A stretch of DNA of 9,092 bases, taken from assembly GCA_025980355.1 (NCBI GenBank), contig JAICXR010000101.1, positions 1 through 9,092 on the forward strand, given 5' to 3'. Positions within the stretch are counted from its first letter, which is position 1; every line of letters begins with the position of its first letter. The stretch comes from Chloroflexota bacterium (GTDB taxonomy: Bacteria > Chloroflexota > UBA4733). The notes beneath the pieces are model-generated. The model made no database searches, was not told the DNA's origin, and saw only the letters and a program-made list of their open reading frames with translations. Positions 1 through 6,163 of this stretch are shown one piece after another. The position numbers were made by a program, and so were the translations under genes.

Positions 1-1
1 C

Positions 2-478
2 TTCTGGACCGTGCCGATCGCTCGCTGGGACGCGATGTTCGAGGCCGGCGTGCGCGCCCATTATGTCAGCAGCATGCTGGCCGCGCCGCTCATGATCGCC
101 CAACGTTCCGGCCTGATCGTGAATATCTCCGCCCTGGCGGCAACCAGGGTCGACAGCGGCGTCTGTTACGGCACGGCCAAGGCCGCCACCGACCATATGG
201 CCGCCAGCATGGCCCACGATCTACGCGAGCACAATGTCGCCGCGATCGCGCTCTATCCGGGACTGGTCCGCACCGAGTCGGTCCTCCGTGCCGGGGAGCA
301 CTTCGACCTCGCCAACTCCGAATCGCCGCAATTCATCGGGCGGGCGGTCGCCGCCCTCGCGGCCGATCCCCAGGTGATGCGAAAGTCCGGTCAGGTGCTC
401 TATGCGGCGGAACTGGCGGTCGAGTACGGCTTCATGGACATCGACGGCCGGCAACCCACGTCGTTGCGTGGCGCCTAG
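2..478 (+). CDS. SDR-family oxidoreductase, DHRS1-like (5' truncated)
   Basis: C-terminal part of a short-chain dehydrogenase/reductase; the N-terminal Rossmann nucleotide-binding half lies outside the window. The frame is open from base 2, so the GTG at base 11 is only an internal Val codon. The catalytic Tyr and Lys of YxxxK are visible as YGTAK (Tyr codon 167-169, Lys codon 179-181). The catalytic Ser sits 13 residues before the Tyr, in NISA (Ser codon 128-130). The following LYPGLVRTE segment and the C-terminal block running from ESPQFIGRAV to LAVEYGFMDI resemble the DHRS1-like branch of the family. The substrate cannot be told from sequence. The enzyme would be a cytosolic NAD(P)(H)-dependent oxidoreductase. 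It reads in the same direction as the mre block, but about 300 bases and a hairpin separate them, so it is probably a different transcription unit. Confidence 0.85.
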   Translation, partial: FWTVPIARWDAMFEAGVRAHYVSSMLAAPLMIAQRSGLIVNISALAATRVDSGVCYGTAKAATDHMAASMAHDLREHNVAAIALYPGLVRTESVLRAGEHFDLANSESPQFIGRAVAALAADPQVMRKSGQVLYAAELAVEYGFMDIDGRQPTSLRGA

Positions 479-510
479 CCATCAGCGAATCGCGACCGCT
501 GCGCTGATGG
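479..510 (+). terminator. Terminator-like hairpin after the SDR gene
   Basis: A perfect 9-bp inverted repeat starts directly after the TAG stop codon: CCATCAGCG (479-487) pairs with CGCTGATGG (502-510) across a 14-base loop. No T-run follows, so it is not a textbook Rho-independent terminator. It may work as a U-less terminator, as in many GC-rich bacteria, or as an mRNA 3'-end stabiliser. Confidence 0.4.
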
Positions 511-636
511 GCCTGGCTTGCAGGCGATCGGTGCCGTCGCCACGGTGGCCGGGGCGTCCGTCGTCATGCTGCGCCTGGCGCTCGCCGCGACGATGAACCC
601 GCGGCGCCGAGGGAGCGACCGGCCAAAATGGGCAGT

Positions 637-646
637 CCCATATGGG
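637..646. promoter_or_regulatory. CCCATATGGG palindrome upstream of the mre promoter
   Basis: A perfect 10-bp palindrome lies about 29 bases upstream of the candidate -10 box, roughly -50 to -41 from the predicted transcription start. That is a place where an activator or repressor dimer could bind. No known operator consensus was recognised, so the role is inferred from symmetry and position only. Confidence 0.25.
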
Positions 647-671
647 TCACCGCATCCGCTACAATTGCCGC

Positions 672-680
672 TGCTATACT
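672..680 (+). promoter_or_regulatory. Extended -10 promoter for the mre operon
   Basis: TGCTATACT matches the extended -10 form TGnTATAAT with one mismatch in the hexamer (TATACT, 675-680). No good -35 hexamer lies 16-18 bases upstream, which is typical of extended -10 promoters. Transcription would start near 687 and give a leader of about 98 bases before the mreB start. It is the best sigma-70-type match I see between the SDR gene and mreB. Confidence 0.5.
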
Positions 681-717
681 AGGGCGCGCCCCGATGGGCA
701 TCCTGGAAAGGCCGCAC

Positions 718-731
718 CCGGCGATCGCCGG
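718..731. repeat. Perfect 14-bp palindrome in the mreB leader
   Basis: CCGGCGATCGCCGG is fully self-complementary, with GCGATCGC at its centre. It lies downstream of the predicted transcription start and about 53 bases before the mreB start. In RNA it could fold into a 5-bp stem with a GATC loop; in DNA it could be a dimeric protein site. It may also be chance in GC-rich DNA. Confidence 0.3.
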
Positions 732-784
732 TGGTGAGCCCCACTGGAACGCCTCGACCAGTGACGAGCGGAGATCCTGAGCCG

Positions 785-1849
785 GTGTTCCGTCCCTTCA
801 GCGCCCTGCTTGGCCTATTTTCCAAAGACCTCGGCATCGATCTCGGCACGGCGAATACCCTGGTGTACGTCCGGAACGAAGGCGTGGTGATCTCGGAGCC
901 GTCCGTCGTCGCCAAGGATATGCGCACCGGTAAGGTCTTCGCCGTCGGTACGGAGGCAAAGCGCATGGTCGGGCGGACGCCGGCCTCGATCGTCGCCATC
1001 CGCCCGTTGAAGGACGGGGTCATCTCCGATTTCGACGTCGTGGAAAGCATGCTGCGCCACTGGATCAAGCAGGTCCACGACCGCTACCTGTTCGCCCCGG
1101 CGCCGCGGGTCGCCATCGGCATCCCGAGCGGCGCGACGGAAGTGGAATGGCGCGCCGTCCGCGAGGCGGCGCTGAACTCCGGCGCCCGCGAAGCCTACTT
1201 GATCGAAGAGCCGATGGCGTCGGCCATCGGCTGCGGCCTCCCGGTGTCCGACCCGGCCGGCAACATGGTCGTGGACATCGGCGGTGGTACCACCGAGATC
1301 GCCGTCATTTCCCTGGGCGGCATCGTGGTGAACCGCTCCATCCGCATCGCCGGCGATGAGATCGATGACATGATCATGCAGTACATGCGGCGCGAACATA
1401 ATCTCCTGATCGGTGAACGCATGGCCGAGGAGACGAAGATCGCCGTCGGATCGGCCTGCGCGCTGTCGCAAGAGGTGATCACGACCTTGCGCGGCCGCGA
1501 CTTGCGTACGGGCTTGCCGGCGTCGGTGCAGGTCACCAGCGTCGACGTCCGCCAGGCGATTACCGGGCCGGTGAACGCCATCGTCGCCGAGGTCAAGGCG
1601 GCGCTGGAAGAGACACCGCCGGAGCTGGTGGCCGACATCATGGATCGGGGCATCATGCTGGCCGGCGGCGGCGCCCTGTTGCACGGGCTAGATTCGCGCT
1701 TGCGAGAGGAGACGCTGATGCCCGTCACCATCGCCGATGATCCGCTGACCTGTGTCGTGCGGGGGACCGGGAAGTGCCTGGAAGAGTTGGAGTTGCTCCA
1801 GAAGGTGACGCTGTCGCATCCCTCCGAATCCAGCGCGCGCAGCCGCTAG
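785..1849 (+). CDS. mreB: Rod shape-determining protein MreB (bacterial actin)
   Basis: Actin-like ATPase that polymerises under the inner membrane and directs the elongation machinery for lateral wall synthesis. I prefer the GTG at 785, which gives 354 aa, close to the usual 330-350. GGAG at 770-773 lies 11 bases upstream, and the N-terminus MFRPFSALLGLF looks like the short membrane-binding segment of other MreBs. Visible motifs are phosphate-1 GIDLGT (residues 17-22), IPSGATEVE, EEPMASAIG with the Glu pair at 141-142, the phosphate-2 motif DIGGGTTE (from residue 164), the GERMAEE helix, RGRDLRTGLP and the adenosine motif LAGGGALL. An upstream in-frame GTG at 731 would add 18 unconserved residues and has no ribosome binding site. 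It is the first gene of the block and ends 9 bases before mreC; its TAG stop overlaps the mreC Shine-Dalgarno. Confidence 0.96.
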   Translation: MFRPFSALLGLFSKDLGIDLGTANTLVYVRNEGVVISEPSVVAKDMRTGKVFAVGTEAKRMVGRTPASIVAIRPLKDGVISDFDVVESMLRHWIKQVHDRYLFAPAPRVAIGIPSGATEVEWRAVREAALNSGAREAYLIEEPMASAIGCGLPVSDPAGNMVVDIGGGTTEIAVISLGGIVVNRSIRIAGDEIDDMIMQYMRREHNLLIGERMAEETKIAVGSACALSQEVITTLRGRDLRTGLPASVQVTSVDVRQAITGPVNAIVAEVKAALEETPPELVADIMDRGIMLAGGGALLHGLDSRLREETLMPVTIADDPLTCVVRGTGKCLEELELLQKVTLSHPSESSARSR

Positions 1850-1852
1850 GAG
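1848..1852 (+). promoter_or_regulatory. mreC ribosome binding site overlapping the mreB stop
   Basis: AGGAG at 1848-1852 overlaps the mreB TAG stop and lies 6 bases before the mreC ATG at 1859. This fixes the mreC start and implies that ribosomes ending mreB are well placed to start mreC. Confidence 0.75.
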
Positions 1853-1858
1853 ATTTCG

Positions 1859-2707
1859 ATGCGCCTTCAGCGGTTGATCCGATGGGTGTCCATCCTGCTC
1901 ATCGGCGCGTTCGGCCTCGTCGCCCTGGACACGCTCCAACTGGACCGCCACTACCAGATCGCCGGGGAGACGCTGCTGGCCCCGTTCACGTGGGCGGCCG
2001 CGGTCATCGGCGATGATGTCGCCGGGACCTGGCAATCCATTTCCGCCATCGGCCAGTTGGAGCAGGAAAACCGCCAGTTGCGGGCCGAGAATGCCCGGCT
2101 CGCCCAGCAGAACCTGCAGTTGCAGGCGGCCGGCCAGGTGAATGGCACGCTTCGCCAACTCCTCGACTACAAGCAGGCGCATCCGGAGCACCAATATCAT
2201 CCGGCGGCGGTGATCGCGCGGGGAACCAATAACCTGGAGGCGATGCTCACCATCGATCAAGGGTCCGGCGACGCCCTCCGTCTCGGCATGGCCGTCGTCG
2301 ATGCCGGCGGGCTGGTTGGCCAGATCACCCGCCTCGCCCCGCACGCCGCGGTGGTGACGCCGGTGGACAATGCCGGCAGCGCGGTCGCCGTCTACGTCGC
2401 CGTGGCGGGCGGTACCGACAAGACCGATCCTTCCGGCATCGTGCAATACGAGCCCGGGTCCGGCTTGCTCTTGAAGTTCGTCCAGGCGACGGCGCCGTTG
2501 CAGCCCGGCGCGGCCGTGCTGACGTCCGGCCTGGGCGGCACCTTCGCGCGCGATTTGCCGGTGGGGCGTATCGGACGGGTCCAGCAGAGCCCGGTCGCCC
2601 TCTTCCAGATGGCGCTCGTGACGCCCGCCGCCGACTTGCAGAACGATCAGCAAGTGCTCGTCGTCACCGACTTCGTGCCCCAACCGTTGCCCGGCGTCAC
2701 GCCGTGA
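1859..2707 (+). CDS. mreC: Rod shape-determining protein MreC
   Basis: Membrane-anchored scaffold of the elongasome; in studied bacteria it binds PBP2 and helps switch on RodA-PBP2. The 282-aa protein is of usual length. It shows one N-terminal membrane segment (about residues 9-23), then a coiled coil (about 65-105) with the heptad-like core LEQENRQLRAENARL. A beta-rich extracytoplasmic MreC domain follows (about 110-272), with family landmarks DQGSGDALRLGMAVV, GLVGQI, VTPVDNAGSAVAV, VLTSGLGGTFARDLPVG and VLVV near the end. The ATG at 1859 has AGGAG 6 bases upstream. Its TGA stop overlaps the mreD GTG start (GTGA), so the two are probably translationally coupled. Confidence 0.95.
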   Translation: MRLQRLIRWVSILLIGAFGLVALDTLQLDRHYQIAGETLLAPFTWAAAVIGDDVAGTWQSISAIGQLEQENRQLRAENARLAQQNLQLQAAGQVNGTLRQLLDYKQAHPEHQYHPAAVIARGTNNLEAMLTIDQGSGDALRLGMAVVDAGGLVGQITRLAPHAAVVTPVDNAGSAVAVYVAVAGGTDKTDPSGIVQYEPGSGLLLKFVQATAPLQPGAAVLTSGLGGTFARDLPVGRIGRVQQSPVALFQMALVTPAADLQNDQQVLVVTDFVPQPLPGVTP

Positions 2708-3216
2708 AGCCGCTGCTCCTGCTCGGTCTGGCCGTCCTCGTCGTGCTCCAGGGGACCTGGCTGCCGCATGTCCGGGTCGCGGGCGTCATGCCGGATGCGG
2801 TCCTCGTCGTATTAAGCAGCTGGGCGCTGCTGGCCGGGGGCGTGGCGGTGGCGCCGCTCGCCGCGGCGGCGGGGGTGCTGCTGGACCTGATCGCCGGGGC
2901 GCCGCTCGGGCTGTCGGCGGCGGCGCTGTTGACCGCCATCCTCTGTGTCGGCTGGTGGCGTGGCACGGTCTTCTTCACCGGGATCGGCGTCTTCGTGGTG
3001 GGCGCGGTGGTGGCGACCCTCGCCTACGACGCCACCCTGCTGGTCGGCTTGCAGTCGCTCCACGATCCGATTAATTGGCGGACGGCGCTCCGCCAGGTGG
3101 TTGGGCCTAGCGCCCTCTTCAACGGCCTGCTGGCGCTGCCGGTCGGCTACGCCTGCAGCGCCCTGGCCCGCCGGCTCGGCACGCTGGACTCCGTCGCGCA
3201 CCTCCGCGCCGGGTAG
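2704..3216 (+). CDS. mreD: Rod shape-determining protein MreD
   Basis: Small integral membrane protein of the elongasome, partner of MreC. The 170-aa product is almost entirely hydrophobic, with about five membrane helices. It keeps weak family landmarks: PDAVLVVLSSWALL near residue 30 and the LLDLIAGAPLG loop near residues 59-69, where MreD proteins usually carry Asp and Pro-Leu-Gly. MreD diverges fast, so position between mreC and mrdA is the strongest support. The GTG start at 2704 overlaps the mreC TGA by 4 bases. No Shine-Dalgarno is visible, so translation likely depends on termination-reinitiation from mreC. Confidence 0.9.
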   Translation: MKPLLLLGLAVLVVLQGTWLPHVRVAGVMPDAVLVVLSSWALLAGGVAVAPLAAAAGVLLDLIAGAPLGLSAAALLTAILCVGWWRGTVFFTGIGVFVVGAVVATLAYDATLLVGLQSLHDPINWRTALRQVVGPSALFNGLLALPVGYACSALARRLGTLDSVAHLRAG

Positions 3217-3222
3217 GCATGT

Positions 3223-5070
3223 ATGCTGGACAAGGTTCGTGCCCGCCGCCACATCTACATGCGCCTTGCCGTGCCGCTGGCCTTCGCCATCCTGATCGGG
3301 CGACTCTGGTACGTCCAGATCGTCGAAGGTCCCCAGTTCCAACAGCAGTCGGACCAGAATCACCTGCGCGTCGACGTGGTCGCCCCGGCGCGCGGCATCG
3401 TCTACGACCGCTACGACCAGCAGTTGGTGGAGAACGCGCCGAGTTGGAACGTGTCGGTGATCCCGGCCGACCTGGAGCGGGCCGACGCCCACGCGGTGCT
3501 CTCGCTGCTCGCCCAGTACACCCATGCCAGCCTCACCCGTTTGGAACAGCAGGTGCACGACGATACCGACAACCCGGCCCTGCCGCTGCCGCTTCTGACG
3601 AACGTGCCGCGCGACACCGCCTTGACGCTGACGGAACACCTGAACGAGCTGCCGGGCATCCACGTCGATTCGTCCGCGGTGCGCCAGTACGTTGACGGCC
3701 CGGATTTCGCCAATATTTTAGGCTACGTCGGTCCGATCAACCAGGCGCAGTTCGATGCCGCCAGGGACACGGCCCAGCCTTATGCCCTCGACGACGTGGC
3801 CGGGCAGGCCGGCGTGGAGCAGCTCTACGAGGCCCAACTGCGCGGCCAGTTGGGGCACCGCACCGTGGTCGTCGACGTCGGCGGGCGGACCGTCGGCACC
3901 CTCGGGGAACAGGCGGCCGCTCCGGGCGACAGCGTGGAACTGACCATCGACGCCGGCGTACAGCGCGCCGCCTACCAGGCGCTCGTGAACGCCATCGGGC
4001 AAACGGGCGGCACGGAGGGCGCGGCGGTCGCGATCGATCCGCGCGACGGCGCGGTGATCGCCCTGGTCTCCGTTCCGTCGTTCGATCCCAATCTCTTCGC
4101 CCAGGGCATCAGCCAGGCGACCTGGGACCAGTTGAATAGCGATCCGGCCAGACCGCTCCTGGACCACGCCATCGCCGCCCAGTATCCGCCCGGCTCCATG
4201 CTCAATCCGTTTCTCGCCGCCGCCGCGCTGCAGGACGCCGTCGTGACGCCGGCGCAGGCGCTGGCGTGCCCCTCGGTGCTCACGGAGCAGGGGTGGAACT
4301 TTTACAACCCGATCGGCATCGGCGGCGGTCCCTTCACGCTGGCGCAGGCGTTGGCGCGGCATTGCGACACGCTCTTTGCGGCGCTCAGCGGCGGCGCCAA
4401 GACCGCCGGCCTGAACGTCGCGGGCCTGGGGCAGGACAAGCTGTTAGCCTGGCTGCGCAACTTCGGCTTCGCGCAGGACACCGGCATCGATTTGCCGGCG
4501 GAGGCGCCGGGCTTCTTGCCGGACCCGGCCTGGTACCAACGCAATCAGAATCAGGCCTGGACGCCCCTGGACACCTACCTGGTGGCGGCCGGTGCCGGGC
4601 CCTTCGCGGTCACACCGCTGCAACTGGCGGTGGCGACGGCGGCGCTGGCCAACGGCGGGGTCATCTACCGGCCGGAACTGCTGCAACGCCTGATCACGCC
4701 CGATGGCAACGTGCTGCAGCAGTTGCAGCCGGAGGCGCTCCGCCGACTCGGCCTGTCGCCGGCGGTGTTGCAGGCAGTCAGGAGCGGGCTTGCCCAGAGC
4801 GTCAACGGTGGCGCTTCCAGGGCCATCGACCTCCCGACGCTCGCCGTCGCCGGGATGGGAGCGGCGGCGGCGCCGAACACCGGCGGCGTCGGGCAGGCCG
4901 GCCTGGACTCCTGGTGGTCGGGCTTCGCGCCGGTCGACGGCCCGCAACTGGTCGTGACCGTGCTGGTGGCCGGCGGCAACGATCCCGACGCCGGCATGCC
5001 GGTGGCCAGGGCGATGTTCAACGCCTACTTTACGCCGGCCAGGGCCGAGACGGGCAGCCATGCCGGCTAA
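3223..5070 (+). CDS. mrdA: PBP2-like class B penicillin-binding protein with lost transpeptidase motifs
   Basis: By position and architecture this is the elongasome transpeptidase PBP2, partner of RodA. It has 615 aa: a short cytoplasmic tail, one membrane anchor (about 13-30), then the pedestal/dimerisation domain starting at RGIVYDR (57-63). GYVGPI and GVEQLYEAQLRG lead into the transpeptidase fold from about LTIDAGVQRAA (240-250). Fold landmarks persist: DPRDGAVIALVSVPSFDPN, QYPPGS, FGFAQDTGIDLPAE, VTPLQLA, ALANGG and WWSGFAPVDG. The catalytic residues do not. SxxK reads S325-M-L-N328, SxN/SxD reads H380-C-D382, and KTG reads M545-G-A. With no active-site Lys or second Ser, acyl-enzyme chemistry and penicillin binding are unlikely. 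The frame is uninterrupted and the flanks are conserved, so I read it as a selected pseudoenzyme rather than a decaying gene. The ATG lies 6 bases after the mreD stop with a weak AGG; the 3' end overlaps rodA by 11 bases. Confidence 0.9.
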   Translation: MLDKVRARRHIYMRLAVPLAFAILIGRLWYVQIVEGPQFQQQSDQNHLRVDVVAPARGIVYDRYDQQLVENAPSWNVSVIPADLERADAHAVLSLLAQYTHASLTRLEQQVHDDTDNPALPLPLLTNVPRDTALTLTEHLNELPGIHVDSSAVRQYVDGPDFANILGYVGPINQAQFDAARDTAQPYALDDVAGQAGVEQLYEAQLRGQLGHRTVVVDVGGRTVGTLGEQAAAPGDSVELTIDAGVQRAAYQALVNAIGQTGGTEGAAVAIDPRDGAVIALVSVPSFDPNLFAQGISQATWDQLNSDPARPLLDHAIAAQYPPGSMLNPFLAAAALQDAVVTPAQALACPSVLTEQGWNFYNPIGIGGGPFTLAQALARHCDTLFAALSGGAKTAGLNVAGLGQDKLLAWLRNFGFAQDTGIDLPAEAPGFLPDPAWYQRNQNQAWTPLDTYLVAAGAGPFAVTPLQLAVATAALANGGVIYRPELLQRLITPDGNVLQQLQPEALRRLGLSPAVLQAVRSGLAQSVNGGASRAIDLPTLAVAGMGAAAAPNTGGVGQAGLDSWWSGFAPVDGPQLVVTVLVAGGNDPDAGMPVARAMFNAYFTPARAETGSHAG

Positions 5071-6163
5071 GCTCTGGCGCTATTTCGATCCGTTGCTGGT
5101 GACAGTGAGCCTGCTGCTGACGATCTACGGCGTCGCCATGGTCTATGCGGCGTTGGCGGCGCCGGGGGCGGACACCGCCGCCCGGAGCGCCGCCATCCAC
5201 GAGGCCATGTACGGCGCGATCGGCCTGTTCCTGCTCATCGCCGCCTGCTTTGTGGACTACCGCCTGTTCCGGGCGCTGTTCTGGCCGCTCTGCCTGGGGA
5301 ACGTGGCGCTCCTGTTCGCCGTCCTCGTGCTGGGGCGGGCGTCGGGCGGCGCCACCCGCTGGCTCAACCTGGGCTTCCTGCCCTTCCAACCCTCCGAATT
5401 CGGCAAACTGCTCGTCATCCTGACCCTGGCCCGCGTCCTGGCCGACCTGGGGGACCGCATCGCCTATTTCCGCTACGTCCTGCTGACCCTGGTCGTCGCG
5501 GCGGTGCCGGCGGCGCTCGTCTATCCCCAGCCCGACCTGGGTACCGCGCTGGTGTACGTCGCCGTCTGGGTCGGAATGGCGGCCGCGGCCGGCGTCCGCC
5601 TGCGGCACTTCTTCCTGCTCCTGCTCGGCCTCGTCGCCAGCGCGCCGCTGGCCGTCCATTTCCTCCATGCCTACCAGCTCAACCGCCTGACGATCTTCCT
5701 CAATCCGCAGAGCGACCCGACGGGGGCGGGCTACAACATCATCCAGGCGTTGATCGCCATCGGGTCGGGGGGCTGGATGGGGCAGGGCTGGGGCCAGGGT
5801 GCCCAGAGCCAGTTGCACTACCTGCCGGTCCAGCAGAGCGACTTCATCTTCTCGTCGATCGCCGAACAGTTGGGCTTTCTCGGCTGCCTGCTCTTGTTCT
5901 TCCTCTTTGGCATGCTGCTCAATCGCCTGCTGGCGGCGGCGGCGGTGGCGCAGGACCTCTACGGCCGCCTGGTCGCCATCGGCGTGATGTGGATGGTCCT
6001 CTTCCAGAGCTTCGTCAACATCGGCATGAACCTGCAGATCATGCCGGTCACCGGCATCCCGCTGCCCTTCATCAGCGCCGGCGGCAGTTCGCTCATCACC
6101 TGCCTGTTCGCCATCGGCATCGTCCAGAGCATCCGCATGCGCCAACGGAAGCTGCAGTTCTGA
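5060..6163 (+). CDS. rodA: Peptidoglycan glycosyltransferase RodA (SEDS family)
   Basis: Polytopic SEDS glycosyltransferase that polymerises lipid II into glycan strands during elongation, in complex with PBP2. The 367-aa protein has about ten hydrophobic segments and the family signatures: GATRWLNLG followed by QPSEF (from residue 110), PDLGTALVY (from 158), GGWMGQGWGQG, QQSDFIFSSIAEQLGFLG with Asp261 (codon 5840-5842), and TGIPLPFISAGGSS (ending at 344). Asp261 aligns with the essential Asp of E. coli RodA (D262). The usual SYGGSS is SAGGSS here. FtsW is the alternative, but linkage to mreBCD-mrdA and length favour RodA. The ATG at 5060 lies inside the end of mrdA, with no strong ribosome binding site, which suggests coupling. 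The TGA shares its last base with the thrB ATG. Confidence 0.95.
   Translation: MPAKLWRYFDPLLVTVSLLLTIYGVAMVYAALAAPGADTAARSAAIHEAMYGAIGLFLLIAACFVDYRLFRALFWPLCLGNVALLFAVLVLGRASGGATRWLNLGFLPFQPSEFGKLLVILTLARVLADLGDRIAYFRYVLLTLVVAAVPAALVYPQPDLGTALVYVAVWVGMAAAAGVRLRHFFLLLLGLVASAPLAVHFLHAYQLNRLTIFLNPQSDPTGAGYNIIQALIAIGSGGWMGQGWGQGAQSQLHYLPVQQSDFIFSSIAEQLGFLGCLLLFFLFGMLLNRLLAAAAVAQDLYGRLVAIGVMWMVLFQSFVNIGMNLQIMPVTGIPLPFISAGGSSLITCLFAIGIVQSIRMRQRKLQF

Larger units (their letters stand above)
511..784 (+). other. Intergenic region and leader ahead of mreB
   Basis: About 270 bases without a convincing gene. The first half (511-630) is GC-rich with no recognisable signal. The second half holds the CCCATATGGG palindrome, an extended -10 box and, in the presumed 5' leader, a second palindrome; these are listed separately. 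A frame from a TTG at 518 to a TAG ending at 682 could encode a short hydrophobic peptide, but it has no ribosome binding site or ATG start and I do not call it. Confidence 0.5.

Noticed and set aside
11..478. SDR gene as a complete short gene starting at GTG 11
   Set aside because: The frame is open to the window edge and the Rossmann nucleotide-binding half is missing, so the gene is truncated by the window.
518..682. Possible 54-aa hydrophobic peptide between the SDR gene and mreB
   Set aside because: It needs a TTG start, has no ribosome binding site, and its stop overlaps the promoter -10 box. It follows the SDR stop in the same frame. The hydrophobic stretch is probably chance.
1688..2683. 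Long minus-strand frame opposite mreC
   Set aside because: Shadow of mreB/mreC third-position GC; no recognisable protein.
3223..5070. mrdA as a plain pseudogene
   Set aside because: The frame is uninterrupted over 615 codons, both ends are tightly packed with neighbours, and non-catalytic fold motifs are well kept. Only catalytic residues are lost.
5030..6145. Long minus-strand frame opposite rodA
   Set aside because: Composition is Gln/Asp/Arg/His-rich with no domain, and it mirrors the codon bias of rodA. It is a GC-driven shadow.
5989..6162. Upstream extension of thrB inside rodA
   Set aside because: The added residues are an out-of-frame reading of rodA. The conserved ThrB N-terminus begins right after the ATG at 6163.
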